A stretch of DNA of 64,000 nt from Candidatus Mcinerneyibacterium aminivorans (GCA_008086245.1 VSIX01000032.1:62001-126000), one strand, 5' to 3'; counted from the stretch's first letter, positions 44,093 to 54,369 are shown. The notes: generated by a model from the letters alone, not told the origin. Numbers and translations: made by a program.

Positions 44093-44505
44093 GAAATAAA
44101 ATAATCTCTTTTATTTTAATAATTATTTTTGTCATTCTATTTTTTTCAGGAATATTTCAGATGAAAGATATTGCTCTTTATGACCTTCATTCTAAAACCA
44201 CAGTAAAAGATACTGAATTCGTTCAAAAAGTAAAAGATATATTAAAAAAAATAAAATATAAGAGAGAAAAATTAAATAAGGATAAAAATGAAGTAGTTGC
44301 CAAAAAACAGAAACAGGATAGGTTTTATATAAGAATTTATTATATAATGACATCCCCCAAAAAGGAAGTAGGTATTTATTTTAATGGTAGAAGGTATCTA
44401 TTAAAAGAAGGGGATACTGTTGGGAATAACCTTAAAATGGTAAAAATTCTTCCAAATAGTATCGAAGTAGAATATAATAATAAAACCTACTGGATATCTA
44501 AATAA
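44089..44505 (+). CDS. PilP/GspC-like periplasmic connector protein
   Basis: A 138-residue protein with an N-terminal membrane anchor (about 5-22) and a linker, then a small beta domain (about 80-138): GIYFNGRRYLLKEGDTVGNNLKMVKILPNSIEVEYNNKTYWI. The pattern of N-G-x-x-Y-x-x-x-x-G-D followed by I-x-x-x-x-V-E-x-x-x is that of the PilP/GspC homology region that contacts the N0 domain of the secretin. Unlike PilP of Proteobacteria it has no lipobox, so GspC is the closer match. The secretin gene follows after 12 bases. Confidence 0.68.
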   Translation: MRNKIISFILIIIFVILFFSGIFQMKDIALYDLHSKTTVKDTEFVQKVKDILKKIKYKREKLNKDKNEVVAKKQKQDRFYIRIYYIMTSPKKEVGIYFNGRRYLLKEGDTVGNNLKMVKILPNSIEVEYNNKTYWISK

Positions 44506-44517
44506 TTAGGAGGCTTT

Positions 44518-45807
44518 ATGCAAATTAAATTTAAAAAGCTGTTTCTTTTTATGTTTTTTTTCATGTTTATTATTGGAATATATTCTCAAAAAGTATCTTT
44601 TAAGGCTGAAAATGCTCCCATGAGCATGGTTTTGAAGAGTATCTGCAAGCAGCACGATTTGAATCTGGTAATGGGTTCGAGTGTGGTTGATAAGAGAATT
44701 ACAATTGATCTTGACAAGGTATCTCTTGATATAGCTCTTGATATGATAGCTAAAGCTTCAGGGGTTGCATACGACAGACAGGATAATACAATTCTAGTAG
44801 ATTCTCCCCAGCATTTAAAGAATGTTGTCAGCAAAAATTTTGAATTAATTAAACTAAATTATCTGGATGTAGAAGATTTAAAAGAGACCCTATCCGGGTT
44901 TAAAGATGTAGATATTAGTACAAACGAATCGGAGAATTCAATTGCAATCTTTGCCCCTGTTAATCAATTATCTAAAATGAAAGAAATAATAAACAAACTG
45001 GATGTTCCTCCAAAACAGGTAATGATTGAAGTTAAATTAATTGAGATAACAACAGACAAACTGGACAGTTTGGGTATAAACTGGGACCAATTAAATACAA
45101 TGACTTTTGCATTTGCAGAAGGGGCAGCAGGCACTTCATCAGATGCAGATGCCTTACCGGATAATATGGGATATGTTGATATGGGTGAATTCCCCTCACT
45201 CTCAAGGCAGTTAAAAGGATTCAGATTGATTTTGGATTTAATTCTTGAAAATGGATATGGAAACATATTATCTAATACAAAGCTTATTGCTATGAATAAT
45301 CATGAAGCATCAATACATGTAGGAGATATAATACCTTATGTTGTTAGAACCTATGATCAAGGAGAAACCAGAGAAAGAGTTGAAAAGGAAAAAGTAGGGA
45401 TTAAATTAAACATTGTTCCCCAAATATCGGATAGCAATAAAATTACAGTAAAGGTACAACCTGAGGTAAGTAACATACACGGTTGGAAGGGGCAAAATAG
45501 TGATATCCCATGGGTTAAAACAAGAAAAGCCGAAACTTTTGTAACAGTTGATAATGGTAAACCTATATTTATAGCTGGATTGAGAAATGAGGAAGAAACA
45601 TACAACAAAAAGGGGATTTTTCCTCTTTCAAAAATTCCTCTTATCAAACATCTATTTACATATACAAAAAAAACAACTAAACAAACAGATTTGATAATAC
45701 AGATTACTCCTTATATTGTGGGTACAGATGCAATGAAAGAAGCCAGTAATATAGATTTTAATGAGCTAAGAAAAAAATTAAAAGATAATGTAAAACCGAA
45801 AAAGTAA
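44518..45807 (+). CDS. pilQ: Secretin (PilQ/GspD family)
   Basis: A 429-residue outer-membrane secretin. A signal peptide (about 1-23) is followed by an N0/STN domain (KAENAPMSMVLKSICKQHDLN), an N1-like domain (about 110-165, FELIKLNYLDVEDLKETL) and the secretin pore domain (about 170-420) with IEVKLIEITTDKLDSLGINW, LSNTKLIAMNNHEASIHVGD and the terminal IQITPYIV. The compact size indicates only one N1 domain. Together with the four preceding genes it forms a type IV pilus or type II secretion conduit, proof of an outer membrane. Confidence 0.92.
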   Translation: MQIKFKKLFLFMFFFMFIIGIYSQKVSFKAENAPMSMVLKSICKQHDLNLVMGSSVVDKRITIDLDKVSLDIALDMIAKASGVAYDRQDNTILVDSPQHLKNVVSKNFELIKLNYLDVEDLKETLSGFKDVDISTNESENSIAIFAPVNQLSKMKEIINKLDVPPKQVMIEVKLIEITTDKLDSLGINWDQLNTMTFAFAEGAAGTSSDADALPDNMGYVDMGEFPSLSRQLKGFRLILDLILENGYGNILSNTKLIAMNNHEASIHVGDIIPYVVRTYDQGETRERVEKEKVGIKLNIVPQISDSNKITVKVQPEVSNIHGWKGQNSDIPWVKTRKAETFVTVDNGKPIFIAGLRNEEETYNKKGIFPLSKIPLIKHLFTYTKKTTKQTDLIIQITPYIVGTDAMKEASNIDFNELRKKLKDNVKPKK

Positions 45808-45809
45808 TA

Positions 45810-47288
45810 ATGTTTTTAAGGATGCAAAAACAGCTTAAAAAAAGAAAGTTCCTCTTTTTCCCTTTATATTTGGTTTTAGGTTTTTTTGCTTTTGCGCCAT
45901 ATATCTCTTCTGTAGTATCATTCTTTATTTTTATTCCATTTTTTTATTATTTGTTTCAGGAGAGCAAGTTGAAAAATGTTGTAAAAGTTTCTATTTATTC
46001 CGGATTTGGGTTTTTCCTGATTAATTCCTTCTGGATTTATAGATTTACTATAACTGGAATATTTCTACTGGCCCTGTATTTAATGCTTTACTGGGTTTTA
46101 TCGGGTTTGTTTTTCTACTATTTTAAGGATAAAAAATATTTTTTCTTTTATTTCCCTTTATTTTGGACAATACTGGAGATTATAAGGGGAATGACAAGGT
46201 TTGGATTTAGCTGGTCCGAGATCGGATATTCCGTTTCTCAATTTCTATTTTTTTCAAATATTGCATATATCGGAGGAGTTCATCTCTTAACTTATCTGCT
46301 GGTTTTAATAAATCTATTAATTGCTTACTACTTTTTTATAAATAAAAAAATCTATTTGAAAAAAACTTTTATAATCTTTTTTATTTCTTTAGCTCTTGGA
46401 ATTACCATATATTTTGTGAAAAAAAGTAAAACCTCAAATGATATTAAAGTGAGTGTAATCCAGCCTTCAATTGATCTTTTTGCCAAATGGGATAATGATT
46501 TTATTAATACCGTTATGGATAAATATTATAAACTTGCTATGAGAGTTGAAAAGGATTCAAATCTTGTAATATGGCCTGAAACAGCTTTTGTTAATGGACT
46601 GCTTAATTACAGGGTAGATAGAAATACAATGAAAAAGATACTTATGAATCAGAAATCCGATGCTAAACATCTGGTAGGTACGACGCTATATAAAGGTAAT
46701 AAAAATTATAATTCTCTTTTTTTAATAGATGAGGAGGGGAATTATGATTATTATTCAAAGAAGATGCTTGTACCATTTGCTGAATTTTTACCATTTGAGA
46801 AATATACTAAATTTCTTATGGATATTTATCCCATACAGTATCTTTTGTCAAGAGGAGAAAATTATAAAGTATTTAAAATGGGCAACATAAAATTTTCTGG
46901 TTTAATATGTTTTGAATCTATTTTCCCGCATTTTTTGCATAATTTTATAAAAAAAGGTGCCAAATTTGTTGTTGTTAGTACAAACGATGGCTGGTATATC
47001 GATACACTGGCTCCATTTCAGCATCTACAATTTGCAAGAATGCGTGCAATAGAACAAAATAGATATTTTGTTCAGTGTGCCAATAGTGGAATATCTGCAT
47101 TTATCGATAATAAAGGAAGAATATATAAAAAGTTAGGGGAAAATAAAGCAGCTATTATAGAGGACAAAGTGTTTTTAATAGAAAAGAAAAGCATTTATTA
47201 TTTCCTAAAAGATTACTACTGGATATTTTTTATATTGATGTCAATTATTCTCTTTCTCAAAGAAAGTAGAATAAAAAGAAAGGAATGA
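45810..47288 (+). CDS. lnt: Apolipoprotein N-acyltransferase
   Basis: A 492-residue inner-membrane enzyme, the last step of triacyl lipoprotein synthesis. N-terminal part holds about six membrane helices (to residue about 205); the nitrilase-like periplasmic domain has the catalytic Glu in WPETAF, Lys in KKMLVPFAEFLPFE and Cys in LICFESIFP, then NDGWY and HLQFARMRAIEQNR. A last TM is near 470. Lnt occurs mainly in diderm bacteria, in line with the secretin upstream (3 bases gap). It overlaps the korA ORF by a few bases only if the upstream ATG is used. Confidence 0.94.
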   Translation: MFLRMQKQLKKRKFLFFPLYLVLGFFAFAPYISSVVSFFIFIPFFYYLFQESKLKNVVKVSIYSGFGFFLINSFWIYRFTITGIFLLALYLMLYWVLSGLFFYYFKDKKYFFFYFPLFWTILEIIRGMTRFGFSWSEIGYSVSQFLFFSNIAYIGGVHLLTYLLVLINLLIAYYFFINKKIYLKKTFIIFFISLALGITIYFVKKSKTSNDIKVSVIQPSIDLFAKWDNDFINTVMDKYYKLAMRVEKDSNLVIWPETAFVNGLLNYRVDRNTMKKILMNQKSDAKHLVGTTLYKGNKNYNSLFLIDEEGNYDYYSKKMLVPFAEFLPFEKYTKFLMDIYPIQYLLSRGENYKVFKMGNIKFSGLICFESIFPHFLHNFIKKGAKFVVVSTNDGWYIDTLAPFQHLQFARMRAIEQNRYFVQCANSGISAFIDNKGRIYKKLGENKAAIIEDKVFLIEKKSIYYFLKDYYWIFFILMSIILFLKESRIKRKE

Positions 47289-47290
47289 AT

Positions 47291-48997
47291 ATGGCAAATG
47301 ATTTTTCTATTGTATTAGCCGGTGCTGCAGGCCAGGGGATTCAGGTTGTAGAAAATCTTGCGGTTAATATTTTTAAAAAATCGGGATTTAATGTTTTTGC
47401 GGTAAAAAAATATATGTCCAGGGTTAGAGGAGGGAATAATTCTACAGAAATTAGAATATCGGATGAAAAAGTTAGAGCTTATTTGGATAGGATTGATATT
47501 TTCATTCCTTTTAGTAAAAAAGCATTATTTGCAGCGAAAACTAGAATATCGGAAAAAACCTTGATTATACTGGACGAAAAAATTGTGAAAGAAATTGGTA
47601 AGTTTAATGATGGCGAGAATATTATAAAATTACCGATTTCAGAAAGCGCAGAAGATATTAAAGAGAAAATTTTAATTAATACGATATCTACTGGAATTCT
47701 CAGTGCTATATTAGGATTAGATAAAAAAACAGGCAAAAAAGAAATAGAAAAATATTTTGAAAAAAAAGGGGAGAAAATAGTTGCCATAAATCTCAAGGCA
47801 TTTAATGCCGGATATGAATTAATAGATGGGTTTCATGAAAAAACCTTTAAAAGATTTAGAATCAATAGAAATGAAAAAAGAGATAAAGAAATATTAATAA
47901 ATGGAAGTGAAGCAATTACCTATGGAGGACTTGCTGCAGGATGTAATTTCGTCAGTGCTTATCCTATGTCTCCATCTACCGATGTCCTTCAAATTTTCTC
48001 TAAAAATGCCAAAGAGTTTGGTGTTGTAGTAGAACAAATCGAGGATGAGATTAGTGCAGTTAATATGTCCATTGGTGCATGGTATGCCGGTGCCCGTGCC
48101 ATGGTTACAACTTCCGGCGGTGGATTTGCATTAATGTCTGAAGGTTTAAGCCTGTCCGGTATGATAGAAAGCCCTCTTGTGATTCATAATAGTCAAAGAC
48201 CAGCCCCGGCGACAGGATTACCTACAAGAACAGCTCAGGAGGATTTAAATCTTGTCATCCACTCAGGTCACGGAGAATTTCCTCGAATTGTATTTGCACC
48301 GGGTACACTTGAAGAGGGATTTTATCTTTCACAAATAGCGTTTAATTATGCCGATAAATTTCAGGTGCCGGTTATAATTTTAACCGATCAATATTATGTA
48401 AGCAGTTACTATAATTTTTCGATTCCGGATTTGAATAAAATAGATAATGAAAAATCATTTATTAAAACTGAAAAGAATTATAAAAGACATAAATTGACAG
48501 AAAATGGTATTTCCCCGCGGGGAATCCCGGGATTTGGGGAAGGATTGGTTAGAACAACTGGAAATGAACATTTAGAAAATGGTATGATCACAGAAGAAAA
48601 AGAGATTAGAAATAAGATGCAGGATAAAAGGAACAGAAAAAGACAAACGATTCTCGAAAACTTCATTGAACCAAATTTTGTAGGACTCGAGGATTATAAT
48701 AATTTAATTGTTTGCTGGGGATCCACATTTTTAATTATAAAAGAGGCAGTTCAAAATATGAATCAAAAAGATACTTCCATTCTTCATTTTAAACAGGTCT
48801 ATCCATTAAGTGATTCCGTAAAAAAATATTTTGACAAAGCTAATAAGACTATTGTTGTGGAAAACAATTCAACGGGGCAATTTAAAAGATTGCTTAAAGC
48901 TGAATTAAATATAAATTGTGATGAATCGATATTAAAATATGATGGCCGTAGTTTTTCTGTAGAGAATTTAACCAAAAAACTCCAAAAAAGAATTTGA
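47291..48997 (+). CDS. korA: 2-oxoacid:ferredoxin oxidoreductase, fused gamma-alpha subunit
   Basis: A 568-residue protein. Residues about 4-180 are the gamma (POR_N-gamma) domain with [11 protein letters not shown] and [16 protein letters not shown]. Residues about 195-568 are the alpha pyrimidine-binding domain with [62 protein letters not shown] and ILTDQYY. This gamma-alpha fusion is the two-subunit KorAB type used for 2-oxoglutarate or branched 2-oxoacids; specificity is inferred. ATG 47291 is 7 bases from AAAGGA; an upstream ATG at 47285 is too close to it. korB follows after 11 bases. Confidence 0.92.
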   Translation: MANDFSIVLAGAAGQGIQVVENLAVNIFKKSGFNVFAVKKYMSRVRGGNNSTEIRISDEKVRAYLDRIDIFIPFSKKALFAAKTRISEKTLIILDEKIVKEIGKFNDGENIIKLPISESAEDIKEKILINTISTGILSAILGLDKKTGKKEIEKYFEKKGEKIVAINLKAFNAGYELIDGFHEKTFKRFRINRNEKRDKEILINGSEAITYGGLAAGCNFVSAYPMSPSTDVLQIFSKNAKEFGVVVEQIEDEISAVNMSIGAWYAGARAMVTTSGGGFALMSEGLSLSGMIESPLVIHNSQRPAPATGLPTRTAQEDLNLVIHSGHGEFPRIVFAPGTLEEGFYLSQIAFNYADKFQVPVIILTDQYYVSSYYNFSIPDLNKIDNEKSFIKTEKNYKRHKLTENGISPRGIPGFGEGLVRTTGNEHLENGMITEEKEIRNKMQDKRNRKRQTILENFIEPNFVGLEDYNNLIVCWGSTFLIIKEAVQNMNQKDTSILHFKQVYPLSDSVKKYFDKANKTIVVENNSTGQFKRLLKAELNINCDESILKYDGRSFSVENLTKKLQKRI

Positions 48998-49008
48998 AAG
49001 GGGTTTAT

Positions 49009-49857
49009 ATGAAGTTCAAAAAAGAAAATAAAGATATACACTGGTGTCCAGGGTGCGGGAATTATGGAATTCTTGATATATTAAATGAGGTTCTGGAGGA
49101 TTTAAATTTAAATCCCTCTAATACTGTAATGATTTCTGGCATAGGGCAGGCCGGGAAAACCCCTCATTTTATAAATCTTAACTGCATACATTCACTTCAT
49201 GGAAGAGCTCTCCCGATAGCTACAGGGGTAAAAGCTGCAAATAAGAATCTTACAGTTTTAGCTGAAGGGGGAGATGGTGACATGTATGGTGAAGGGGGAA
49301 ATCACTTTATGCACGCTATCAGAAGAAATCCAAATATAACTAATATAGTACATAATAATATGGTATATGGTCTCACAAAAGGACAGGCATCACCTACAAG
49401 TCCAGAAGGATTTCAATCAAAAGTTCAGGTAAGTGGTGTTTTTGAAAAACCATTTAATCCGTTGGCTGTAGCGATCTCACTTGATGCTTCATTTGTGGCA
49501 AGAGCTTTTGTAGGAAATAAAGAACATACCAAAAAAATATTAAAAGATGCCATCAAACATAAAGGATATGCATTGGTGGATTTGTTTCAACCCTGTGTTG
49601 TTTTTAACAAAATAAATACATATAAATGGTTTGAGGAAAATACTTATTATCTTGAAAACCATAATCCTAATGATAAAATTGAAGCAATAAAAGCTGCATT
49701 TGATAATAGCAAACTGGGGCTGGGAATTTTTTATAAGAACAAGGATAAACCGGTATTTGAGGATAAATGTGATGGATATTTCAACTATGAAACTCCACTA
49801 TATGAAAGGAAACCGGACAAAGAAAAACTGGAAAAATTGCTAAAAAGCAAGGCGTGA
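49009..49857 (+). CDS. korB: 2-oxoacid:ferredoxin oxidoreductase, beta subunit
   Basis: A 282-residue TPP-binding subunit, partner of the preceding KorA-like protein. [13 protein letters not shown] (Cys of the [4Fe-4S] ligation), [23 protein letters not shown], and the TPP motif [14 protein letters not shown] followed by [18 protein letters not shown] are all present. The length is normal for KorB. The ATG at 49009 follows AAAGGGG; an in-frame TTG at 48994 overlaps korA and has no ribosome site. Confidence 0.94.
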   Translation: MKFKKENKDIHWCPGCGNYGILDILNEVLEDLNLNPSNTVMISGIGQAGKTPHFINLNCIHSLHGRALPIATGVKAANKNLTVLAEGGDGDMYGEGGNHFMHAIRRNPNITNIVHNNMVYGLTKGQASPTSPEGFQSKVQVSGVFEKPFNPLAVAISLDASFVARAFVGNKEHTKKILKDAIKHKGYALVDLFQPCVVFNKINTYKWFEENTYYLENHNPNDKIEAIKAAFDNSKLGLGIFYKNKDKPVFEDKCDGYFNYETPLYERKPDKEKLEKLLKSKA

Positions 49858-49861
49858 TTAT

Positions 49862-51160
49862 ATGAAATATCTTCTAAAAAAAGCCAAAATAGTCAATTAT
49901 GATAAAAAGCCCTACAAGGGGGATATATTAATTGAAGGAAATGAAATAAAAAAAGTAGGTAATTTAAATGAAGAAATAATAAAACCTAATACTGTAATCG
50001 ATTTGGAAGGATTGCATGTATTTCCGGGTATAATTGATATGCATTCTCATTTAAGAGAACCAGGAGGTTATATTGACATTAATATCAAAACACAAACTGA
50101 AGCAGCTGTTAAATCAGGCATAACTACTGTTGTTGCAATGCCTAATACTAATCCAGTTTGTGATAAGCTTGATATCTATGATAGAATAAAACAAATCATT
50201 AAAAAGAAAGCTGCTTGTGATGTAATTCAGGTAATGGCAGGTACCATGGATATTGAAGGTGAAATAATAACAGAATTTGATTCTGCTGGGACTGTAAAAG
50301 CGGTTTCCGATGACGGGAGAAGTGTTGAAAACAGCAGAATTCTTTTGAATGTGTTAAAAAAGGTTAAGAAAAAAAATATTGTTTATTTAAGCCATGCTGA
50401 AGATGATAATTTAAGAAAAGATGGGGTAATTAACAGCGGCAAGAAATCAAACAAGTTTGATCTTAAGCCGATTTACAATGAAGTTGAAGACATAAGAACA
50501 TACAGGGATTTATCTTTAGCGTCTATAGCCGGTTCTAGAATTCATTTTTGTCACCTTTCAACTGAAGAGTCTTTAAATTTAGTAAAAAGATTTAAAGAAA
50601 GAAATGTGAATGTAACATGTGAAGTTACTCCACATCATTTATTTTTATCCGAGAGCGATATTAAAGAAAATATCGGTATTTATAAAATGAACCCACCATT
50701 GCGGAGTGATAAAGATCGTCAGGCATTAATCAAGGGTATAAAAGAGGGAAGTATTGATGCAATTGCTACCGACCATGCTCCCCATCCAATGAAAAATAAA
50801 TTGAAAGATTTCAATGAATCTAGTTTTGGAATAATAGGATTTGAAACCCTTATTCCCCTTGCTATTGAAAAGCTTTATTATAAAGAAGATATTCCATTAC
50901 AGAGATTGGCCGAGCTTCTTTCCTATAATCCCTCAAAAATACTTAATTTGGATAGACGGGGTAGAATAGAAAAAAATGCATTGGCTTACCTAACGGTGGT
51001 GGATATAAATGACAAAATAGAGATAAATAAAAGTTTTATTAAATCAAAAACATATAATACACCATTTTTAAACAGTAAATTAAGAGGTAAACCTTTATTT
51101 ACGGTCATAAATGGAAAGATTTTTGATATAGAAAAGGATAGTTGGTATGAAAATAAATGA
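49862..51160 (+). CDS. pyrC: Dihydroorotase
   Basis: A 432-residue amidohydrolase of the type I dihydroorotase group, cyclising carbamoyl-aspartate in UMP synthesis. Metal ligands: DMHSHLREPGG (H-x-H, about 60-70), SHAEDD, HFCHLS, the substrate segment CEVTPHH and ATDHAPHP with the catalytic Asp. VAMPNTNP is the usual loop and AVSDDGRSV supplies the bridging Asp of this group. Starts 4 bases after korB. It leads pyrC-pyrK-pyrD-pyrF, each overlapping the next. Confidence 0.95.
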   Translation: MKYLLKKAKIVNYDKKPYKGDILIEGNEIKKVGNLNEEIIKPNTVIDLEGLHVFPGIIDMHSHLREPGGYIDINIKTQTEAAVKSGITTVVAMPNTNPVCDKLDIYDRIKQIIKKKAACDVIQVMAGTMDIEGEIITEFDSAGTVKAVSDDGRSVENSRILLNVLKKVKKKNIVYLSHAEDDNLRKDGVINSGKKSNKFDLKPIYNEVEDIRTYRDLSLASIAGSRIHFCHLSTEESLNLVKRFKERNVNVTCEVTPHHLFLSESDIKENIGIYKMNPPLRSDKDRQALIKGIKEGSIDAIATDHAPHPMKNKLKDFNESSFGIIGFETLIPLAIEKLYYKEDIPLQRLAELLSYNPSKILNLDRRGRIEKNALAYLTVVDINDKIEINKSFIKSKTYNTPFLNSKLRGKPLFTVINGKIFDIEKDSWYENK

Positions 51161-51905
51161 TGTAAAAATTTTAAAAAATAGGAAAATAGCAAAAGATATA
51201 TACAAGATGGTCGTTTATTCACCTGCAATGGCAAAAGAAACAAAACCCGGGCAGTTTTATGAAATTAAGGTTTCTGATACTTATGATCCAATTTTAAGAA
51301 GACCTATCAGCATCGGGTTGGTTGAAAAAGATCTTCTGATATTTTATTACAAAGTTGTTGGTAAAGGGACCGGCTTGATGTCCAAGTTTGAAAAAGATGA
51401 GTTTATAAATATTCTGGGACCTCTTGGAGAAACTTTTCCAATAAATAAAGATAAAAATGCATTAATTATTGGAGGGGGAATAGGGATAGCACCTTTAATT
51501 TATTTAAGTGAATATTTGAAATTAAATAATAATAGGGTGAAATTTTTAGCTGGATTTCATTCACAAAAAGATATTTATATTGAGGACCTTTACAGTATTC
51601 TTACCCCAGGAGATATTAAAGTATTTACCGATAATGGAAGTACTGGGATGAAGGGTTTTCCAACTGATAATTTAGAGGAAATAATTGGTGATTATGATAT
51701 TGTATATACTTGTGGCCCGGAAATAATGATGAAAAGAGCAAATAAAATTGCTACCGAAAGAAACATTCCAATATTTCATTCTCTAGAAGAAATTATGGGC
51801 TGCGGTGTGGGGGTTTGTATGGGTTGTGCAGTTGATACTGTTGATGGATACAAGCTTGTTTGTAAGGATGGTCCTGTATTCAACGGAAGGAATTTAAAAT
51901 GGTAG
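51147..51905 (+). CDS. pyrK: Dihydroorotate dehydrogenase B, electron transfer subunit
   Basis: A 252-residue ferredoxin-reductase-type subunit. FAD region DPILRRPISIG (R-x-Y/P-S family), NAD region IGGGIGIAPLIYL, and a C-terminal [2Fe-2S] site with Cys at 219, 224, 227 and 239 (CGVGVCMGC ... C). It passes electrons from PyrD to NAD. It overlaps pyrC by 14 bases and pyrD by 7. Confidence 0.96.
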   Translation: MKINDVKILKNRKIAKDIYKMVVYSPAMAKETKPGQFYEIKVSDTYDPILRRPISIGLVEKDLLIFYYKVVGKGTGLMSKFEKDEFINILGPLGETFPINKDKNALIIGGGIGIAPLIYLSEYLKLNNNRVKFLAGFHSQKDIYIEDLYSILTPGDIKVFTDNGSTGMKGFPTDNLEEIIGDYDIVYTCGPEIMMKRANKIATERNIPIFHSLEEIMGCGVGVCMGCAVDTVDGYKLVCKDGPVFNGRNLKW

Positions 51906-52828
51906 ACCTTTCAGTTAAAATAAAGAATTATAAATTTAAAAATCCCGTAATGACGGGTTCTGGAACTTATGGATATGGAGATGAGTTTGAGGAATTATAT
52001 GATCCTTCTTTGCTTGGAGCAGTTCTGAGTAAAGGATTGACAATGAGAGAAAGAGGAGGGAATCCTCCTCCTAGAATCCATGAAACACCGGCCGGTATTC
52101 TTAATAGCATTGGGCTGGCTAATATGGGGATTGATAGGTTTGTTAATGATAAATGTTTTAATTTGGCTAAAAAAAATATCGATGTTATAGCAAATATTTC
52201 TGGAAAATCAATAGATGAGTTTGGAAAAATGGCCGAAAAATGCAACAAAACTGATGCAATCAAGGCTGTAGAGGTTAATGTTTCCTGTCCTAATGTGAAG
52301 GAGGGGGGGATGGCTTTTGGTGTTGATACCGAAAATATTTATAAAATTACTAGTTTGGTAAAAAACACTACTGATAAACCGGTAATTGTTAAACTTTCTC
52401 CGAATGTAACTGATATTACAGAAATGGCTCAGGCTGCAGTTGAGGGAAAAGCAGATGCCTTAACATTAATTAATACACTTTTGGGAATGGCTATAGATAT
52501 AAAAAAAGAAAAACCTGTAATGTATAATAAAGTAGCAGGACTATCAGGGCCTGCTATAAAACCTGTAGGACTTAGAATGGTTTATCAGGTAAAAGAAAAA
52601 TTTCCGGATATTAAAATTATTGGCTCGGGTGGGATTTCCTGCTGGCAGGATGCAGTTGAATATTTTATGGCGGGAGCCAGTGCCGTTCAGATAGGCACAG
52701 CGTTATTTAATGATCCTATGCTCCCTGTTAATATAATAGAGGATTTAAGAAACTATCTTATGAAAAAAAATGTTGAAAAGATTGATGAAATTATTGGAAT
52801 TGCAATAAAAAAGGAGGAGTGTAAATGA
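51899..52828 (+). CDS. pyrD: Dihydroorotate dehydrogenase B, catalytic subunit
   Basis: A 309-residue FMN enzyme of class 1B. MTGSGTYGYGDEF near the start, SIGLANMG, the catalytic-Cys segment VNVSCPNVKEGG, VKLSPNV, LINTLLGMAIDI and IIGSGGISCWQDAVEYFMAGASAVQIG (phosphate-binding) are all present. Pairing with PyrK indicates NAD-linked activity. Oxidises dihydroorotate to orotate. The stop overlaps the pyrF start by 4 bases. Confidence 0.97.
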   Translation: MVDLSVKIKNYKFKNPVMTGSGTYGYGDEFEELYDPSLLGAVLSKGLTMRERGGNPPPRIHETPAGILNSIGLANMGIDRFVNDKCFNLAKKNIDVIANISGKSIDEFGKMAEKCNKTDAIKAVEVNVSCPNVKEGGMAFGVDTENIYKITSLVKNTTDKPVIVKLSPNVTDITEMAQAAVEGKADALTLINTLLGMAIDIKKEKPVMYNKVAGLSGPAIKPVGLRMVYQVKEKFPDIKIIGSGGISCWQDAVEYFMAGASAVQIGTALFNDPMLPVNIIEDLRNYLMKKNVEKIDEIIGIAIKKEECK

Positions 52829-53625
52829 GTTTTACCAAAAAATATAAACAGGCCCTGAAAAAAAACAAATCTTTTTTGTGTGTGGGGCTTGATAGTGATT
52901 ATGAAAGATTACCGGATTGTTTAAAAAATGAAGATAATCCTATGAAGAAATTTAATAAGGAAATTATTGAAGCTACAAGAGATCTGGTATGTGCATATAA
53001 ACCCAATGCAGCTTTTTATGAATCTGCTGGGAAAGTAGGATTTCAGGCATGGGAAGTGCTAAATGAGCAGATAGGGGACGAGATACCTGTTATCGCTGAT
53101 GTGAAGCGTGGAGATATTGGAAATACGGCAAGGCATTATGCAAAGTCGCTTTTCGAGCTTAACGATTTCGATGCAGCCACTTCAAATCCGTATATGGGAT
53201 GGGATGCTATAGAACCTTTTATGAAATATGATGATAGATATTTATTTGTACTGGCAATTACTTCAAACTCTTCAGCAAAAGATTTTGAGTATTATCATGA
53301 TTTGTATAAACTGGTTTCAAAAAAAGTTTCGGAGTGGAACGAAAAAGTTGATAATAGATTGGGATTGGTGACCGGAGCTACAAAACCGGAAGAACTCAAA
53401 GAAATAAGAAAAATATGCACTGATGAAATACTGCTTATACCTGGAATAGGAACCCAGGGTGGGGAAGTAGAAAAAACGATAAAATACGGGTATGGCGGCA
53501 GTAATGGTAATATGGTAATTAATGTTGCCAGAAGCATAATATTTGCATCTTCTGGTAAGGATTTTGCTGAAAAAGCAAGGGAAAAAGCAAAATACTATAA
53601 GGAATTGTTTAATAATTATTTATAA
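52825..53625 (+). CDS. pyrF: Orotidine 5-prime-phosphate decarboxylase, type 2
   Basis: A 266-residue decarboxylase producing UMP. The Asp-Lys-Asp catalytic array is ADVKRGDIGNTARHYA; VGLDSDYERLP and YKPNAAFYES are upstream. Those spacings, with PNAAFYE and the ATSNPYMGWDAIEPF segment, are of the PyrF type 2 subfamily (as in mycobacteria and several anaerobes), not the short type 1. GGAGGAG precedes the ATG. No orotate phosphoribosyltransferase gene lies in the window. Confidence 0.95.
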   Translation: MSFTKKYKQALKKNKSFLCVGLDSDYERLPDCLKNEDNPMKKFNKEIIEATRDLVCAYKPNAAFYESAGKVGFQAWEVLNEQIGDEIPVIADVKRGDIGNTARHYAKSLFELNDFDAATSNPYMGWDAIEPFMKYDDRYLFVLAITSNSSAKDFEYYHDLYKLVSKKVSEWNEKVDNRLGLVTGATKPEELKEIRKICTDEILLIPGIGTQGGEVEKTIKYGYGGSNGNMVINVARSIIFASSGKDFAEKAREKAKYYKELFNNYL

Positions 53626-53640
53626 CATGGGAGGTTAATT

Positions 53641-54369
53641 ATGAAAAAATGTCCATATTGTGGGGAAGAGATTGAAGATACTGCTCAGGTTTGTCCTGAA
53701 TGCGGAGAAAAACAACCGGAAACGGTTTATATAAATTCTTTTGAGAGAGAGGATTATTCTATTATTCAAAAATTCTTTTATTCCATTAAGGATCTGTTTT
53801 TTGCTCCTACAAAATTTTTTGAAAGTTTGAGCAGTAAAACCGGTGTGTTAAATGCTTTTTTGTTTTTTATGGGGATAACAGTTATTTCAGCTATTTTTAA
53901 TTCTATTTGGACTAAAACTATGATGTCAAATATGAAAACCTTTATGCAGCAATTCGGGGATGCAATGCAGCAAAATGAAGCCTTTTGGTCGGGTTTTCAA
54001 TCCAGTATGGCTAATTACTCTTTTACCCTAACTTTTATTAGGGGAGTAATATTTGGCACAATTGGAATATTTATATTATCAGCAATTTACCATGTGATTC
54101 TTATTATTCTTGGAGAAGGAAAAAATGGATTCCAAAATACCTTAAAAGCTTCTTTTTTCGGGTACACTCCTAATTTGCTTGTGATAATACCATTTTGTGG
54201 TAGTATAATCGGTTATATCTGGGCAATTGTGCTTACAATAATAGGACTTGCTAAACTTCAAAAAACTTCTTATGGTAAAGCTGCTATAGCTGTTTTATCT
54301 ATTTTAGTATTATGCTGTTTTATGGCATTTTTGGGGATGGGAGCTTTAGCAACTTTCTTAAATAAATAA
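53641..54369 (+). CDS. Zinc-ribbon Yip1-family membrane protein
   Basis: A 242-residue protein. A zinc ribbon CPYCGEEIEDTAQVCPECG lies at residues 4-22; then a linker, and a Yip1 domain with IKDLFFAPTKFFESLSSK at its start and about five membrane helices (69-90, 130-150, 160-182, 185-205, 215-238). Yip1-type proteins of bacteria are of unknown function. GGGAGG precedes the ATG, 15 bases after pyrF. The last base of its stop is the A of the next ATG. Confidence 0.8.
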   Translation: MKKCPYCGEEIEDTAQVCPECGEKQPETVYINSFEREDYSIIQKFFYSIKDLFFAPTKFFESLSSKTGVLNAFLFFMGITVISAIFNSIWTKTMMSNMKTFMQQFGDAMQQNEAFWSGFQSSMANYSFTLTFIRGVIFGTIGIFILSAIYHVILIILGEGKNGFQNTLKASFFGYTPNLLVIIPFCGSIIGYIWAIVLTIIGLAKLQKTSYGKAAIAVLSILVLCCFMAFLGMGALATFLNK

